Source: Blastobasis lacticolella
Lineage: Eukaryota > Arthropoda > Insecta > Lepidoptera > Blastobasidae
DNA length: 64,000 bases
NCBI GenBank assembly: GCA_905147135.1
Contig: LR990048.1
Coordinates: 2,216,563-2,280,562, forward strand
Direction: 5' to 3'
Positions 43,470-53,121 of this stretch are shown here, piece after piece (position 1 is the stretch's first letter; each line of letters opens with the position of its first letter). The notes under the pieces were generated by a model. It saw only the letters and a program-made list of their open reading frames with translations. It searched no databases and had not been told where the DNA came from. The translations under genes and the position numbers were made by a program.

Positions 43470-43568
43470 CAGAAACGAGTCGTTGGTACATGGCGGTACT
43501 GGGATTTAAACTCAAACCCCCTCGCTTACAAGCCGGACCACTTCAACATTACGCCACTAACGCTCTTT
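43470..43568 (-). mobile_element. SINE-A head fragment
   Basis: TTGGTACATGGCGGTACTGG and CCCCTCGCTTACAAGCCGG, then CACTAACGCTC, are the reversed tRNA head. Confidence 0.65.
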
Positions 43569-43579
43569 ACTGAAATATT

Positions 43580-44068
43580 ATGAACCAAAAACCACAAATA
43601 AAACCATTTGACAGCTCCCGTCGTAGTGATGTGCGTAGCTCTAGTGATGCGACACATCACAGACATAATTCACTACCTACCCCCATTGTACTTAACAGCA
43701 ATGTTGTGCAGACGACATCGCCATCTTTTAAAGTATCGACCGAGAGTAGCCGAGTAATTTGTGTCCGTTACTTAGCGTCCACTAATGGTAACTGTTATAG
43801 GGGGAAATGTCCCGAAAATGGCGTCCCGGTGGTTAACTGCCGGGTTGGTGGTAACGGGCAGTTTTGTAATGTACGGCGCACTTTGTGTACCCATATAGTG
43901 TGGATGGCGCGTAATAGGTTTTCGTTATTATACAACAGGTTTTGGCTGCGAGTTCGAGTAATATACGTCCTGTTCCACGGCAGCCGGTCCTGTGCCTTCC
44001 GCACCCAGCTTGCACCTGCGATATTTACAAGGTCAATTCAAAAAAAAAATTCAAAATTTCTTTATTGA
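43580..44068 (+). CDS. Unrecognised 162-codon ORF, probably not a gene
   Basis: This is a long frame for the region. It starts MNQKPQIKPFDSSRRSDVRS, with a Ser/Arg-rich N-terminus, a cysteine-containing middle, and no recognised domain. Its last 30 codons are the antisense of an RTE fragment plus the tail of LINE L, so the C-terminus cannot be native. No splice or polyadenylation context was found. Confidence 0.12.
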   Translation: MNQKPQIKPFDSSRRSDVRSSSDATHHRHNSLPTPIVLNSNVVQTTSPSFKVSTESSRVICVRYLASTNGNCYRGKCPENGVPVVNCRVGGNGQFCNVRRTLCTHIVWMARNRFSLLYNRFWLRVRVIYVLFHGSRSCAFRTQLAPAIFTRSIQKKNSKFLY

Positions 44069-44395
44069 TTAGGACAATAAATATTTATTTATTTATTAAC
44101 AATTTATTGCACACAATAAAGAAATACAGAGATATAACATAGATATAACTGACACAACAAATATCTCTTTCAATCGTCAAAAAGGAGGGGGATAGGAAAG
44201 TAGGAAGGAAACACACAGTGACACGCTGACCGCCTTATGGCCGTAGATAAACGTATCCCTCGCCAACCGAACCATGCTCGACAATGCCAGGCAGAGCCGG
44301 AACGCTATATTATATTATATAGGTATGTCTAGTATAATTAAGAAAAAAACCACCTAAAACTACAGCAAGAGTAAGCCAGTCCACCAAGGGTCATC
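44037..44395 (-). mobile_element. Family L LINE 3' end inserted in RTE
   Basis: TTCAAAATTTCTTTATTG, ACACACAGTGACACGCTGAC and CCAGTCCACCAAGG are L in reverse. CAAGGTC on the left and CAAGGGTC on the right may be the target duplication. Confidence 0.85.
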
Positions 44396-44408
44396 GGACC
44401 ACGTTCGG

Positions 44409-44448
44409 ATCTCCACAAAGCGTGGGCCTACCCACACTTTGTGGAGAT
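44409..44448. repeat. Hairpin with CCTA loop at RTE inversion point
   Basis: ATCTCCACAAAGCGTGGG pairs with CCCACACTTTGTGGAGAT (one mismatch) around a 4-base loop. It is exactly where RTE orientation switches. Confidence 0.9.
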
Positions 44449-44520
44449 TTCTAGTGAAGCCCCATGCCCAGCAGTGGGCGTCTATCGGCTGATATGATGA
44501 TGATGACAGTTCTGTTCCGT

Positions 44521-44822
44521 TTAGGTATAATACCAGCCAGAACTCCTTCTAGCAAGGGTGCATGTAAGTGACATGAAGCGCGATTTATACAGAACGTTTC
44601 TCACTCGTACGATTCGGATGTGGAATGAGCTCCCAGCCACAGTGTTTCCTTTGGACAAGACATGGGATCGTTCAAGAGGTATATTAGAGGTCTCTTCAGA
44701 GGCGGGCAACGCATCAGTGACTCCCCTGGTGTTGCTGATGTCCATAGGCGGCGGTGACCACTTTCCATCAGGTGGCCCGCTTGCCTGTTTGTCTGGCGTA
44801 TAACATTAAAAAAAAATTAAAA
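44521..44822 (+). mobile_element. LINE 3' end related to Z, with ORF2 tail
   Basis: The frame from 44558 reads DMKRDLYRTFLTRTIRMWNE, then LPATVFP, a conserved end of Jockey/CR1-like ORF2. It passes into the Z 3' part (GGTGACCACTTTCCATCAGG, CTTGCCTGTTTGTC) and an A run. This copy shows that Z is derived from, or shares the tail of, a LINE. Confidence 0.8.
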
Positions 44823-44921
44823 AAAAAGAAGAGACGCGGCAGAGGCAGAAAGAAAGCTATATCAAACCTTATAGTTACATCGCACAGCGTCTTTCGCCCG
44901 CTCATTAGCATTATTGCTGTC

Positions 44922-45012
44922 TGCTACCTAATTGCATGAATCGTAGATGGTGTGGGCGACAGTGTTACCGCTTACCATCACGTGGGCTGTCTGCTTGCTT
45001 GTCACTGCGTAG
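44922..45012 (+). mobile_element. Element D 3' part
   Basis: GCTACCTAATTGCATGAATC, GTTACCGCTTACCATCACG and TGGGCTGTCTGCTTGCTTG match D, ending where Z begins. Confidence 0.6.
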
Positions 45013-45290
45013 CATACAGAATACAGCAGCTAGACAATACTCTTTTAAATAGTATTGTGTTTCTGCCGGTGAGTATGCTCTCCAGTGCTCCATGGGGTGG
45101 GGATTTGGGGAACCGTGGCTTTGGTAGTGGGGGGGATTTGCCTTTTTGCTGCTAGAGCAACGTGTTATAGAGGTCGGCAACGCATTGGTGATATTTTTGG
45201 TGTTGCTAATGTATGTAGGCAGTGGTGACCACTTTCCATCAGGTAGCCCGCTTGCCTGTTTGCCTACCTTATAACAATACAAAACAAAAA
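45013..45290 (+). mobile_element. Element Z, complete, directly after D
   Basis: ATACAGCAGCTAGACAATAC, CTCCATGGGGTGGGGATTTG and GTGGTGACCACTTTCCATCA, then TTGCCTACCTTATAAC, complete the Z unit. Confidence 0.85.
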
Positions 45291-46342
45291 AGCATAAAAA
45301 ATTGTGAACATCTAAGGCCAGCTTAAGTCACTGGTTTACTCTGAATACTGAATCAGACATAGGAGTTCTTGAACGTAGACAACACCATATCTCGATCCCT
45401 TTACCCGCGCTACCTCCAACCCGAAATACCAGTGCGTACGAAGGGGAATGTAGGGCTATTGCAATCAGAATGGTAGCGATGAGAGTTTGAAATAAAAACT
45501 TAAAAAACTAGAGAGAACTTAAAAAATATCACTAACCCGGGGTAAGTGTAACGCATGTGACGAACGCGTTGTGTCGATCGCCAATCAAATATTGTCAGTA
45601 GGAACCCATGCGTTCTTTGCGAGCGTTTTTGGAGTAACACATTACTTGATTTTTACGATACTCATAAGTCTGAGAGCGCTTTCACATATATATTATTTAG
45701 TTGCGACCAGCGGAGCCTTTGACAATACAACGGCTGCAGCGCGGCTTAGCCGCTAGCGACTGCGCTACTAAAACGCCTATATGTAATAGCGCTCTTAGAG
45801 ATTGGTGCGATATTGTACTGACACCATACCGGGTTCACAACCACCTCACGCGGTTAGGTTAGGTGCCAAGTAGGCTAGAAGGGCGCCATTAGGTTTTAGT
45901 GGGTTTTAGAACCGTTGCTCATTGCGACGGGTGACCCCCACATAACCCGCTCGCTTCCCCGGCGGACGTGTATTCATAAACGAATTCCCTAATGTAAAAA
46001 GAAAGGTGCCAAATAGCCGTTGAACTTGTCTAGAACTAGCCCTATTGCAAGTAAAAATGGGGTGTAGGTTTATCCCGAGTTGTAAAGCTTTGCCGAAAAA
46101 GTGCACCAATTCGCGGTAGTGGCATTCCAATCTCGCGAGCCCAAAAACACTGCGACCGAACTGGCAAATGTCTTTTTTGTCCAACGCAACGAAATGGGCT
46201 AAGTATTCATGCAGCGCGCGTCCTTAAAATCCGTTTTGTGTGACCGTAGCCTAACGGGTGTTGCGTGCGGGCAGAAGGTAATGTTACATTGTCGTATATT
46301 GTTTGTGTCTTTTGTCTTGTTATAGTCTTTTTTAGTGTTTCA
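45291..46342. other. No gene recognised
   Basis: 45840-45990 is GC-richer (GCGACGGGTGACCCCCAC). The minus frame through it (45906-46184) ends GYVGVTRRNEQRF but has no known domain. It could be a LINE tail; no second copy in the window. Confidence 0.35.
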
Positions 46343-46450
46343 CTCAGACATAGACATAGACGTATCTTTATTTGTTCCAATAGCACATTCCAAATACTTA
46401 AAACTAACAGAATAAGTACATAATAAGAAAGCAGGGCGATGCGTTTTGGG
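46343..46450 (-). mobile_element. LINE-like 3' end with (TCTATG)n tail
   Basis: On the minus strand, CAAATAAAGATACG is followed by TCTATGTCTATGTCTG, the same signal-plus-hexamer arrangement as the insert at 59750-59883. Confidence 0.5.
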
Positions 46451-46514
46451 ACCAAATTGGACCAGCCTCAGCTTAATGCTATGAATGGCAGCAGCCAAAC
46501 ACAGCACTTCATGT

Positions 46515-46580
46515 CATATCAATGGCTCATAACAGTCCATCGGTGGACTTAAATCTCCTTCACATTAGTGGAGGGTATTG
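46515..46580 (-). mobile_element. Element C tail, decayed
   Basis: GGCTCATAACAGTCCATCGG, then GGTGGACTTAAATCTCC, resembles the reversed 3' end of C. Confidence 0.45.
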
Positions 46581-46594
46581 GAGAAATTCCATCA

Positions 46595-46735
46595 GTTCAC
46601 CCCTGTTAAAAGGGTTATGAAGGTCAGATGGCAGTCGCTCTACTGGAATAACCGGATTTGCCAAATCCAGGTTTATGGTAAAGGCAGACTCCGTGCATTT
46701 GCACGCGCGAGCACGCCAAGATGATCATTTTCAAA
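46595..46735 (+). mobile_element. SINE-A 3' half
   Basis: AAGGTCAGATGGCAGTCGC, GCCAAATCCAGGTTTATGG and GAGCACGCCAAGATGATC. Confidence 0.75.
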
Positions 46736-47214
46736 ATACTTTTTATTTTTATTTACCTAGCTTCAAAATTAATATATTTTTGAAGGAAAAACTCCTTTCC
46801 TGAACGTTAATGGTCCACACACTTTGAACACGTCAAATCCATACAAATGACATAGCAGCGCCACGTCAAGCTATATCTCAAATCTTTTTGGTTGTTACAA
46901 TATTAGGAAGTACACAAAGCACTTTCGTAAACACTGGGCTTTTCTGACTACCACTTTCAGCTTTCCGCCCAAAATGAATGATATCCTTTTCCCACCAAAT
47001 TGAAACATACCTCACGACTTTTTGACGAGCCGAACAAAATGCCGACAAACAAATACGGAAGCAATAAAATACAAATTCGCCGACGCCGTTCAACGAAATC
47101 CGCTTAATGGTACGGCCTGTTTAATTCCGGTTCAACTATGTGTAAAACTGTGGGGGCGATTGTCTAAGGCATTTATTTACGGTCCGATTTCCATTCGGCT
47201 TTAAATTGGTGGTA
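46736..47214. other. No gene seen
   Basis: Short ORFs on both strands; none recognised. Confidence 0.45.
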
Positions 47215-47395
47215 GTATTTTTTTTATATTATACATGACAGGCATTTGACCGCCATTTCACCTGTTGGTAAGTGACGATGCGGCCGAAGATGGAACATGC
47301 CCTTTTGGAACAGCCTATTAACTCTAGCCTTGAAGGCTTCCAGATTATATTGGCCAGGAAACACACTCACAGGCAACGAGACGCAATGTTAGGAT
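47215..47395 (-). mobile_element. Family J LINE 3' end
   Basis: T run, GACAGGCATTTGACCGCC, GTAAGTGACGATGCGGCCGA and CTAGCCTTGAAGGCTTCCAG are J reversed. Confidence 0.85.
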
Positions 47396-47546
47396 AGTGT
47401 AGGGGTAAGGTAGCGGTAGGGTAGGGATAGGATAGAGTAGAGTGGGAGCAGCTACCTATCACATGCAGCATGTGTGATGCACGCTCACTTAAAAGTCTGT
47501 CTGGCGTTGGCGTGGGGCCCGGGTCGCTCTTTTCCCTCAAATATGG
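47396..47546. other. Short AGGGTAGGG-type tract, then unassigned
   Basis: GGTAGCGGTAGGGTAGGG at 47410-47427 resembles the tract inside the H copy at 14656. The rest up to L is unassigned. Confidence 0.35.
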
Positions 47547-47878
47547 CTGAATTGGACGATGGCTGGGCCCTGCGTTATACTCGTGAACGGGTGCTGCCTT
47601 GGTGGACTGGCTTACTCTTGCTGTAGTTTTAGGTGGTTTTTCTTAATTATACTAGACATACCTATATAATATATAGAACGCGGTTCGGCTCTGACTTGCA
47701 TTGTCGAGTCGGTCCGGTCGTGGTTGGCAAGAGGTGGGTTTGCTGCGGTCATAGGGCGGCGGTCAGCGTGTCACTGTGTGTTTCCTTTCTACTTTCCTAC
47801 CCCCCTCCTTTTTGACGATTGAAAGAGATATTTAATGTCCTAATCAATATAGAAATTTTGAATTGAATTGAATTTTGG
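47547..47878 (+). mobile_element. Family L LINE 3' end
   Basis: The frame LDDGWALRYTRERVLPWW, then TGLLLL and a stop, is nearly identical to 13533-13605, then the L 3' UTR and a TTGAATTGAATTG tail. Confidence 0.85.
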
Positions 47879-48845
47879 GTTATTGGTCAGGAGAGACAGA
47901 CACCTGTATTTTAAATGTATTTGTGTAAAACGAGTATAGGTCAATTTCATAAAGGAGGGCTCCAAAAAAAACGAAGTTTGATAATAATTTCCATATTAAC
48001 AAATCAATATCGTTTCAAAGTTAAACGGAATTTAAGATTTGGGCCCATACAAACCTTCGTTTGTATGGGCCCGCTTTCTTTCCGTAATCAACAAAGGCCA
48101 TCATAATAATGATTTCATAAACATGTAAACAGCAACTTGATTTGCGTTCTAGCTGGTCTGGCAGGATTTTGTATTATATAAAATCACCTTTAACAATAAC
48201 CACCACACCCCTAACTCACGAATACGATACAACTACAGAGTAACACAATCGTACCACCGCTACACGGCGGCATGCTGAAAAACATATAGGCGCAATAAAA
48301 GGCAACGTTGAAATCGGGCTTACTGAGCTAACGATACAGGCGTAGTCGAGCCATCCTACCAGTTATAGTTATAGCTACAGTTATAGCTCCACGAATACGA
48401 TATTCCGTGGCCAGGTGGGGCCAGGGCCGCACTCGGGTGGCTTAAGCCTTTTTAGGAGCCGGGATGGCCTTATGGCGTTACTGACAGCCAACATTTCTTT
48501 TTCTTATTTATTCCGAGCTCACCAGAGGGCCCGTGCGTGCTGTGACCGTGTTGCACCAGTGCGCTCACGAGCTTTCGGCTACAGGGGGGCAGGTCCCCTC
48601 AGCATACATTAAGTGTGTGTTGGGGTTGTCCGATCATTCCGCGACCGGGCTAGAGCGTCCATCACACAATCGGGCGACTCACGTTCGAATCCCACCTAAG
48701 GATCCTGTCCCAATGAGTGTTTCTAATACGTACGTCGTCCGACGTACAGAAGAAGGCAGAATATCGACCTATTAAAACCCAGTATACCAGTTTAAAAGGA
48801 GCAAACGTTGCTATGACAAGCGAGAAAAGGTGCGACAAAGATTTT
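47879..48845. other. Unassigned, with one GC-rich block
   Basis: 48400-48660 is GC-rich (GGCCAGGTGGGGCCAGGGCC). A tRNA-like B box GTTCGAATCCC occurs at 48684-48694, so a diverged SINE head is possible. No gene could be supported. Confidence 0.35.
48041..48072. repeat. Perfect 14-bp hairpin, loop CTTC
   Basis: GGGCCCATACAAAC pairs fully with GTTTGTATGGGCCC. Confidence 0.95.
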
Positions 48846-48990
48846 TATTAATATTAGACTAGACATTTGACTGCCATCACACGTCGTTAGTAACTAGCGA
48901 TGGGACTGTTAATGGAGCATGTCTGTTTAAGAACAACCTATTCACTCTAGTCTTGAAGGCGTCTATATCACAAAAACCCCGCGGGAGCAG
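48846..48990 (-). mobile_element. Family J LINE 3' end, diverged
   Basis: GACTAGACATTTGACTGCC, TAGCGATGGGACTGTTAATGG and CTAGTCTTGAAGGCGTC follow J in reverse. Confidence 0.7.
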
Positions 48991-49399
48991 ATCTGGAACT
49001 TTGCATCCGAATTTTACGCGAACGAAGTCGCTGCCAAAAACTAAGTCCACTTCAAAAACAATTCAATTGCGGCAGTTATATCACCACAACGATACCGAGT
49101 ACCTCCCTGCTTATCACCGGTTTTATTGCATTCAATTTTATTTTATGCCATCATATTCGTATATTGATCGTTGGCAGGATAGATCTTCTGCAGCATTAAA
49201 ATCTTTATTTGAGGTTGCATAACGACTTTTTAATGGCGCCGACGTACTGAAACATTTATTGAGCTGAAAACGGGCTTAGATTTGATGCATTGCCTGCAAA
49301 CAGCTATTGACTATTGACTGCTTCAGCTTCGTTTAATGTTTTATTTCTGCTTATATTTTGTGAAAGGGTTGGTTGAGTCGAGATTTAATAGCTCACAGT
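48991..49399. other. No gene; Helitron-like fragment
   Basis: TTTTACGCGAACGAAGTCGC at 49011-49030 is Helitron-like terminal sequence without a clear element around it. Confidence 0.35.
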
Positions 49400-49578
49400 A
49401 AACCTGGCAGTATTGTTCTCGGGTGGCGACCACGTACCGGAAGACGCAACGTGGGTAGGCCTCCTACAAGGTGGACGACAAATGACCTGGAGAAAATCGC
49501 AGGTACCAGCTGAATGCGAAATGGGGGACGCCTACAGCCAGCAGTGGGCGTCTTTTGGCCGATATGATGATGATGGTG
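49400..49578 (+). mobile_element. RTE-1-type LINE 3' end
   Basis: GTGGCGACCACGTACCGGAAG, GTGGGTAGGCCTCCTACAAGG and CAGCAGTGGGCGTC, then GATATGATGATGATGG, match the end of RTE-1 in plus orientation. Confidence 0.85.
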
Positions 49579-49594
49579 ATGAGTAAAGCTGGTG

Positions 49595-49710
49595 ATATGG
49601 AAAGAATCATGATTAGAGTTTCTCTGCGTGATCGTGATATGACCACAAATGATGACACCTGTAGTAGACCCAAGATCACTGACATAGGTTTGAGGATCGC
49701 AAAATTGTAA
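49595..49710 (+). mobile_element. RTE internal fragment after an RTE end
   Basis: The frame MERIMIRVSLRDRDMTT, then PKITDIGLRIAKL, equals RTE residues just upstream of the C-terminal block. It lies downstream of an RTE tail, so two insertions or a rearrangement are involved. Confidence 0.75.
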
Positions 49711-50009
49711 TGATGATGGCTGAAAGCGACTTTGTTTAATACAATGTACAGATAAATGCCAGATCGCACTAAACTTTAGGCGACGCTGAAGTTAATTTAT
49801 AATATTCCTAACAAGAAAAAGCACTGACACTAACCTTAAATTAAAACTGAACTCATTAACAACTTTATGACACTGATTTTGCAAGCAACCACAAGCATGG
49901 ATATTGGTTTCATATCACGTAAACAATCTTTCACTGGCTTTGATAGCGTAATATTAAAAATATGATCAAACTACGTTTGTATGGTTGTATTTGTATAAAT
50001 TTAAATAAT
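49711..50009. other. AT-rich, no gene seen
   Basis: No supported feature. Confidence 0.4.
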
Positions 50010-50170
50010 ATAATATAACCAGACCGACAGAAAAAGTCGTATAACTGTTAAATATACCTAACATATATTTAAATATTTTCTGAACTGATTTAATGACACA
50101 AAACTAACAGAACGAGCTTTAAAATTGGCTTTTAAACTGGCTTTCAAATTGAGAAAATCGACTCCAAATC
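50010..50170 (+). repeat. Dispersed repeat N
   Basis: CCGACAGAAAAAGTCG, ATTTTCTGAACTGATTTAATG and GGCTTTCAAATTGAG align with 57800-57930. Class unknown. Confidence 0.5.
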
Positions 50171-50749
50171 AATCTACCCGTTTGGAATACAAACGTCAAA
50201 CTTATACTCGCGGGGGTTCAAAATTCTTGTATCTTTATTGTATGGGTATGTAATTAGGGTAAAAACAGACAGATCCTGCCATTACTTAGTACCGAGATAG
50301 CCCGCGTCCTCTACAGATTGCGATTCCTGAAATAACTCGACGAATAGTTGGAAAAGTAAACAAGATTCGAGGGACCGTAATGAAGGAACAAAATGGTTTC
50401 AGTCATATAATTTGATGAGAACTACTACTCAGCTGGGTATAGGGACTGTCCGGGATACGGCTATTAGGCTGTCGGTTCTTGTTTCTATGTTCTGCCATTG
50501 ATAGTTTTTCTTGGAGAACATTCCTGGATATAGGTAGTGTGTTGAACTTGGCAAGTTGAGTGGTGGTGAGATTATCAGGACGTCAGATTCTGAGGTAGTC
50601 AGTTTCTTATTTTAGATAAATAAGGACACATCGATTAACTGTTAGTCTTATAATACTTGATATTATTTGATGATTATTTTTTAGTAAAAAAAAAAATTTT
50701 TTTTTACTGTTACTAAGCTTTAATTACAATAAATTGAGTTAAGAAGTAA
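50171..50749. other. No gene seen
   Basis: AT-rich; nothing supported. Confidence 0.45.
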
Positions 50750-51280
50750 AATTTTATTTAAGGACAAATTATACTTGTAATGTTTTTAACCAATATTTGG
50801 GTTGACGGCATGACGCTCATTGGGTGGCAGCGTGGGAAGGCGCTGGTGTGGGACGCTACCTGTGTGGACACTCTGGCGCCTTCGCATGTGGCCTCCACTG
50901 CCAGCTGCGCTGGGGCTGCGGCCTCAGCTGCGGAAGACCTCAAGCGGAGGAAATACGAAAGTCTAGCGCAAGACTTCGTATTTCAGCCGTTTGGTGTGGA
51001 AACGATGGGACCGTGGGGCCCTGGTGCGAAAAAGTTATATATAGAACTATCAAAAAAATTAAATGACACCACTGGCGAGCAGAGAGCTGGCTCGTTCCTC
51101 CGGCAACGGATTAGCATCGCTATTCAACGGCAACGCAGCCAGCTTTTTGGGCACCATTCCGGGGGGCAGCGGTGTGGACGACTTTTTTAATTTTTAGTAT
51201 ATATTTTATATGTATTAGCGAATAGGTATATGTATATAGAAATATTTGTATTGTAACTGTAAATATGTGTTTTATATCTT
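50750..51280 (+). mobile_element. Family V LINE-type element, 5'-truncated 3' end
   Basis: Consists of the ORF at 50780-51190 and an AT-rich 3' UTR with TTTTTAGTATATATTTTATATG. The last 25 codons and the start of the UTR recur at 37815-37900, which shows that it is dispersed. Confidence 0.75.
50780..51190 (+). pseudogene. C-terminal domain of a retroelement protein (VWD...DTLAPSH type)
   Basis: The 136-codon open frame contains GKALVWDATCVDTLAPSH at about residues 20-37, an Ala-rich helix, LKRRKYESL, FQPFGVETMGPWGPGAK and SFLRQRISIAIQRQRSQ, ending GGQRCGRLF. I recall this order from the ends of LINE-associated proteins in many animals, where it follows reverse transcriptase; its role is unknown to me. 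No RT motif is present, so the copy is truncated. The first ATG is probably not a native start. Confidence 0.65.
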
Positions 51281-51767
51281 TGGGAAGTTTATTTATTTAT
51301 TTAATATACCAACAGTACACATGTAAAAGTTACAATTTACTTTAGACAAGGTACAAGACTTATATGCACCCCAATTACAGGTATATACAACATTCACTTT
51401 AACCTAAGTACTTACTCAAAATAACAATGGAATATTCACAAGGAAATTTCAGTTTTACAAAAACAAAATAAAAAACTTATACATAAAACTTTATATTACT
51501 TAACATATAATTCTAATTACCTAAACCTTTATAAAAAGTAAGAGCAAAAACAGCCCAGAAAACCAGTTGGTGTTCATCTCAAGATCTAATCAAGGTGTAA
51601 TCTGAGAAAATTTACGATAGATGAATTTAAGCCTTTCATTTTACTAACGTCAAAATTGCAACAGACTATTAATTGTATTCCATGGTTGAATTTTGAAATT
51701 AAATATTAACAATTAGTTTCATGAGAGAATGGCTCAGCAGAGTCAGAGAAATGAAGCTGAATATCAT
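51281..51767. other. No gene; TTTATTTA-rich edge
   Basis: TTTATTTATTTATTTAATA at 51289-51307 could be a reversed LINE 3' UTR tail (AATAAATAAA on minus). The remainder is AT-rich. Confidence 0.35.
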
Positions 51768-52149
51768 CTCAATTAAACAAAGAGCATCGGTGGCCGGGCG
51801 GTTGAATATTCGACTCGTAAGCGAGAGGTACTGGGTTCGAATCCCGTTGCGGCCATGTTCCAATGACTCTTTTCTGAGTTATGTACATTATATGAATTCT
51901 AACCGATGCTCTTACGGTGAGGGAAAAAATCGTGATGAAATCTGCAAATTCAGGCAACTGAATTTGTAACCATGATCCAATCTGGTTAGGTGCCCCTCGT
52001 ATCAGGGTCACCGAGGTCAGATGGTAGTCGCTCCATTGTAATTACCTAATCGCCAAATCCTGGATCATGGTCAAGGACCCTGGCCCTCGTCCTCGAGAGC
52101 ACAACCGGGACATTAACGCTAAGATGATTTTTTTACTACTCAATTAAAC
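51768..52149 (+). mobile_element. SINE-A, full-length reference copy with 11-bp TSD
   Basis: CTCAATTAAAC at 51768-51778 and 52139-52149 flanks a 360-bp SINE. The tRNA-like head has GGTGGCCGGGCGGTTGAA and B box GGTTCGAATCC. The body has TGAGTTATGTACATTA and GGTCAGATGGTAGTCGC. It ends GCTAAGATGATTTTTTT. Confidence 0.97.
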
Positions 52150-52300
52150 TGCATAAACTAGCTTGGTCCATCTGTTCAGGTGCTTCTATACCACAAACAA
52201 ACACACAGAAACACATATCAAAATTACAATACCCAACTTTTTCGACATGGACTAAAAAGACTATCTACGCCTTAATAGCGAGCAAGATCGTATCTGAATT

Positions 52301-52454
52301 AGCTCAATTTTTAAAAGCTACAATTACTATCTCAACTGCCGTTAAGCACAGCCGTCAGAACAACAGGGAACTCAACAGCTCAATTATCAAAAGCAACAAT
52401 TACGTACACAATCTCAACTGCTTTAAGTACAGCGTCAGAACAACAGGACACCCC
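52301..52454 (+). repeat. Imperfect 76-bp tandem duplication
   Basis: AGCTCAATTTTTAAAAGC at 52301 and AGCTCAATTATCAAAAGC at 52377 each lead to ATCTCAACTGC and GTCAGAACAACAGG. Confidence 0.8.
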
Positions 52455-53121
52455 CAAAATCACCTCCAAAAATGAACATCCGTCGTCCGTTACAAAAGTA
52501 AAAAAATCCTTTGCAACATCGAAAGGACGCTCAGGTTGCCCCCTTATCTGGCCTGTCAAAGGGAGGCCTGCATCGCGCTAACGACTGCAGTCCTATCTAC
52601 CAAACAAACTGTAATAACAAGCACCTTAACACGCTTGCGATAAATCCTTTGGGCGAGGTACAAGTTGTAAGAGACGATGGACTGCTGGGGGGCTCTGTAG
52701 ACTTCGTAAAATTATCATCATACATTACAAAATCAATTCAGAATATTTTTTGTTTAAACTTGTCTAAGTACATATAAATATGCCTTTATTATGTAACTTT
52801 CATTGACTATCAACATTGAAAACCTAATCAATAATGATTTCTAATTCTTGCTCTTTAACATTTACAATCTTTCTACTCAAGTCTCCGAAACTCCGAGCGG
52901 AGCGCGTCGGCGTGAGCATTAGAAATCAGAAAATTTTTAGTTGACAACATAACGCAATCTGCGTCTAATCTGCGCCTAAGAAAATGATATTAGTAGTAGG
53001 ATGATTTTAAGAAGCCGTTTTTGAACGCTTGTATGATGATGACGAATTTTAACAACCCTTCCTGGGAAATAGATCGCGAGACAGTCTCAATAAAGGGATC
53101 GTAATGTTTATAATTTGTTGG
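52455..53121. other. No gene seen
   Basis: Forward ORF 52511-52777 is unrecognised. AATCTGCGTCTAATCTGCGCC near 52955 is a small duplication. Confidence 0.4.

Larger units (their letters stand above)
43978..44505. mobile_element. Composite RTE-1-type locus, partly inverted
   Basis: CCGGTCCTGTGCCTTCCGC and TGCACCTGCGATATTTAC (43985-44029) are RTE-1 in minus orientation. After the L insertion, TCATCGGACCACG continues it. From about 44431 the sequence turns to plus orientation (TTTGTGGAGAT, CCCAGCAGTGGGCG) and ends in GATATGATGATGATG. Confidence 0.8.

Noticed and set aside
43580..44068. 162-codon ORF as a possible host gene
   Set aside because: Its end is antisense RTE and LINE L tail, and no domain, splice or poly(A) context was found; kept only as a low-confidence entry.
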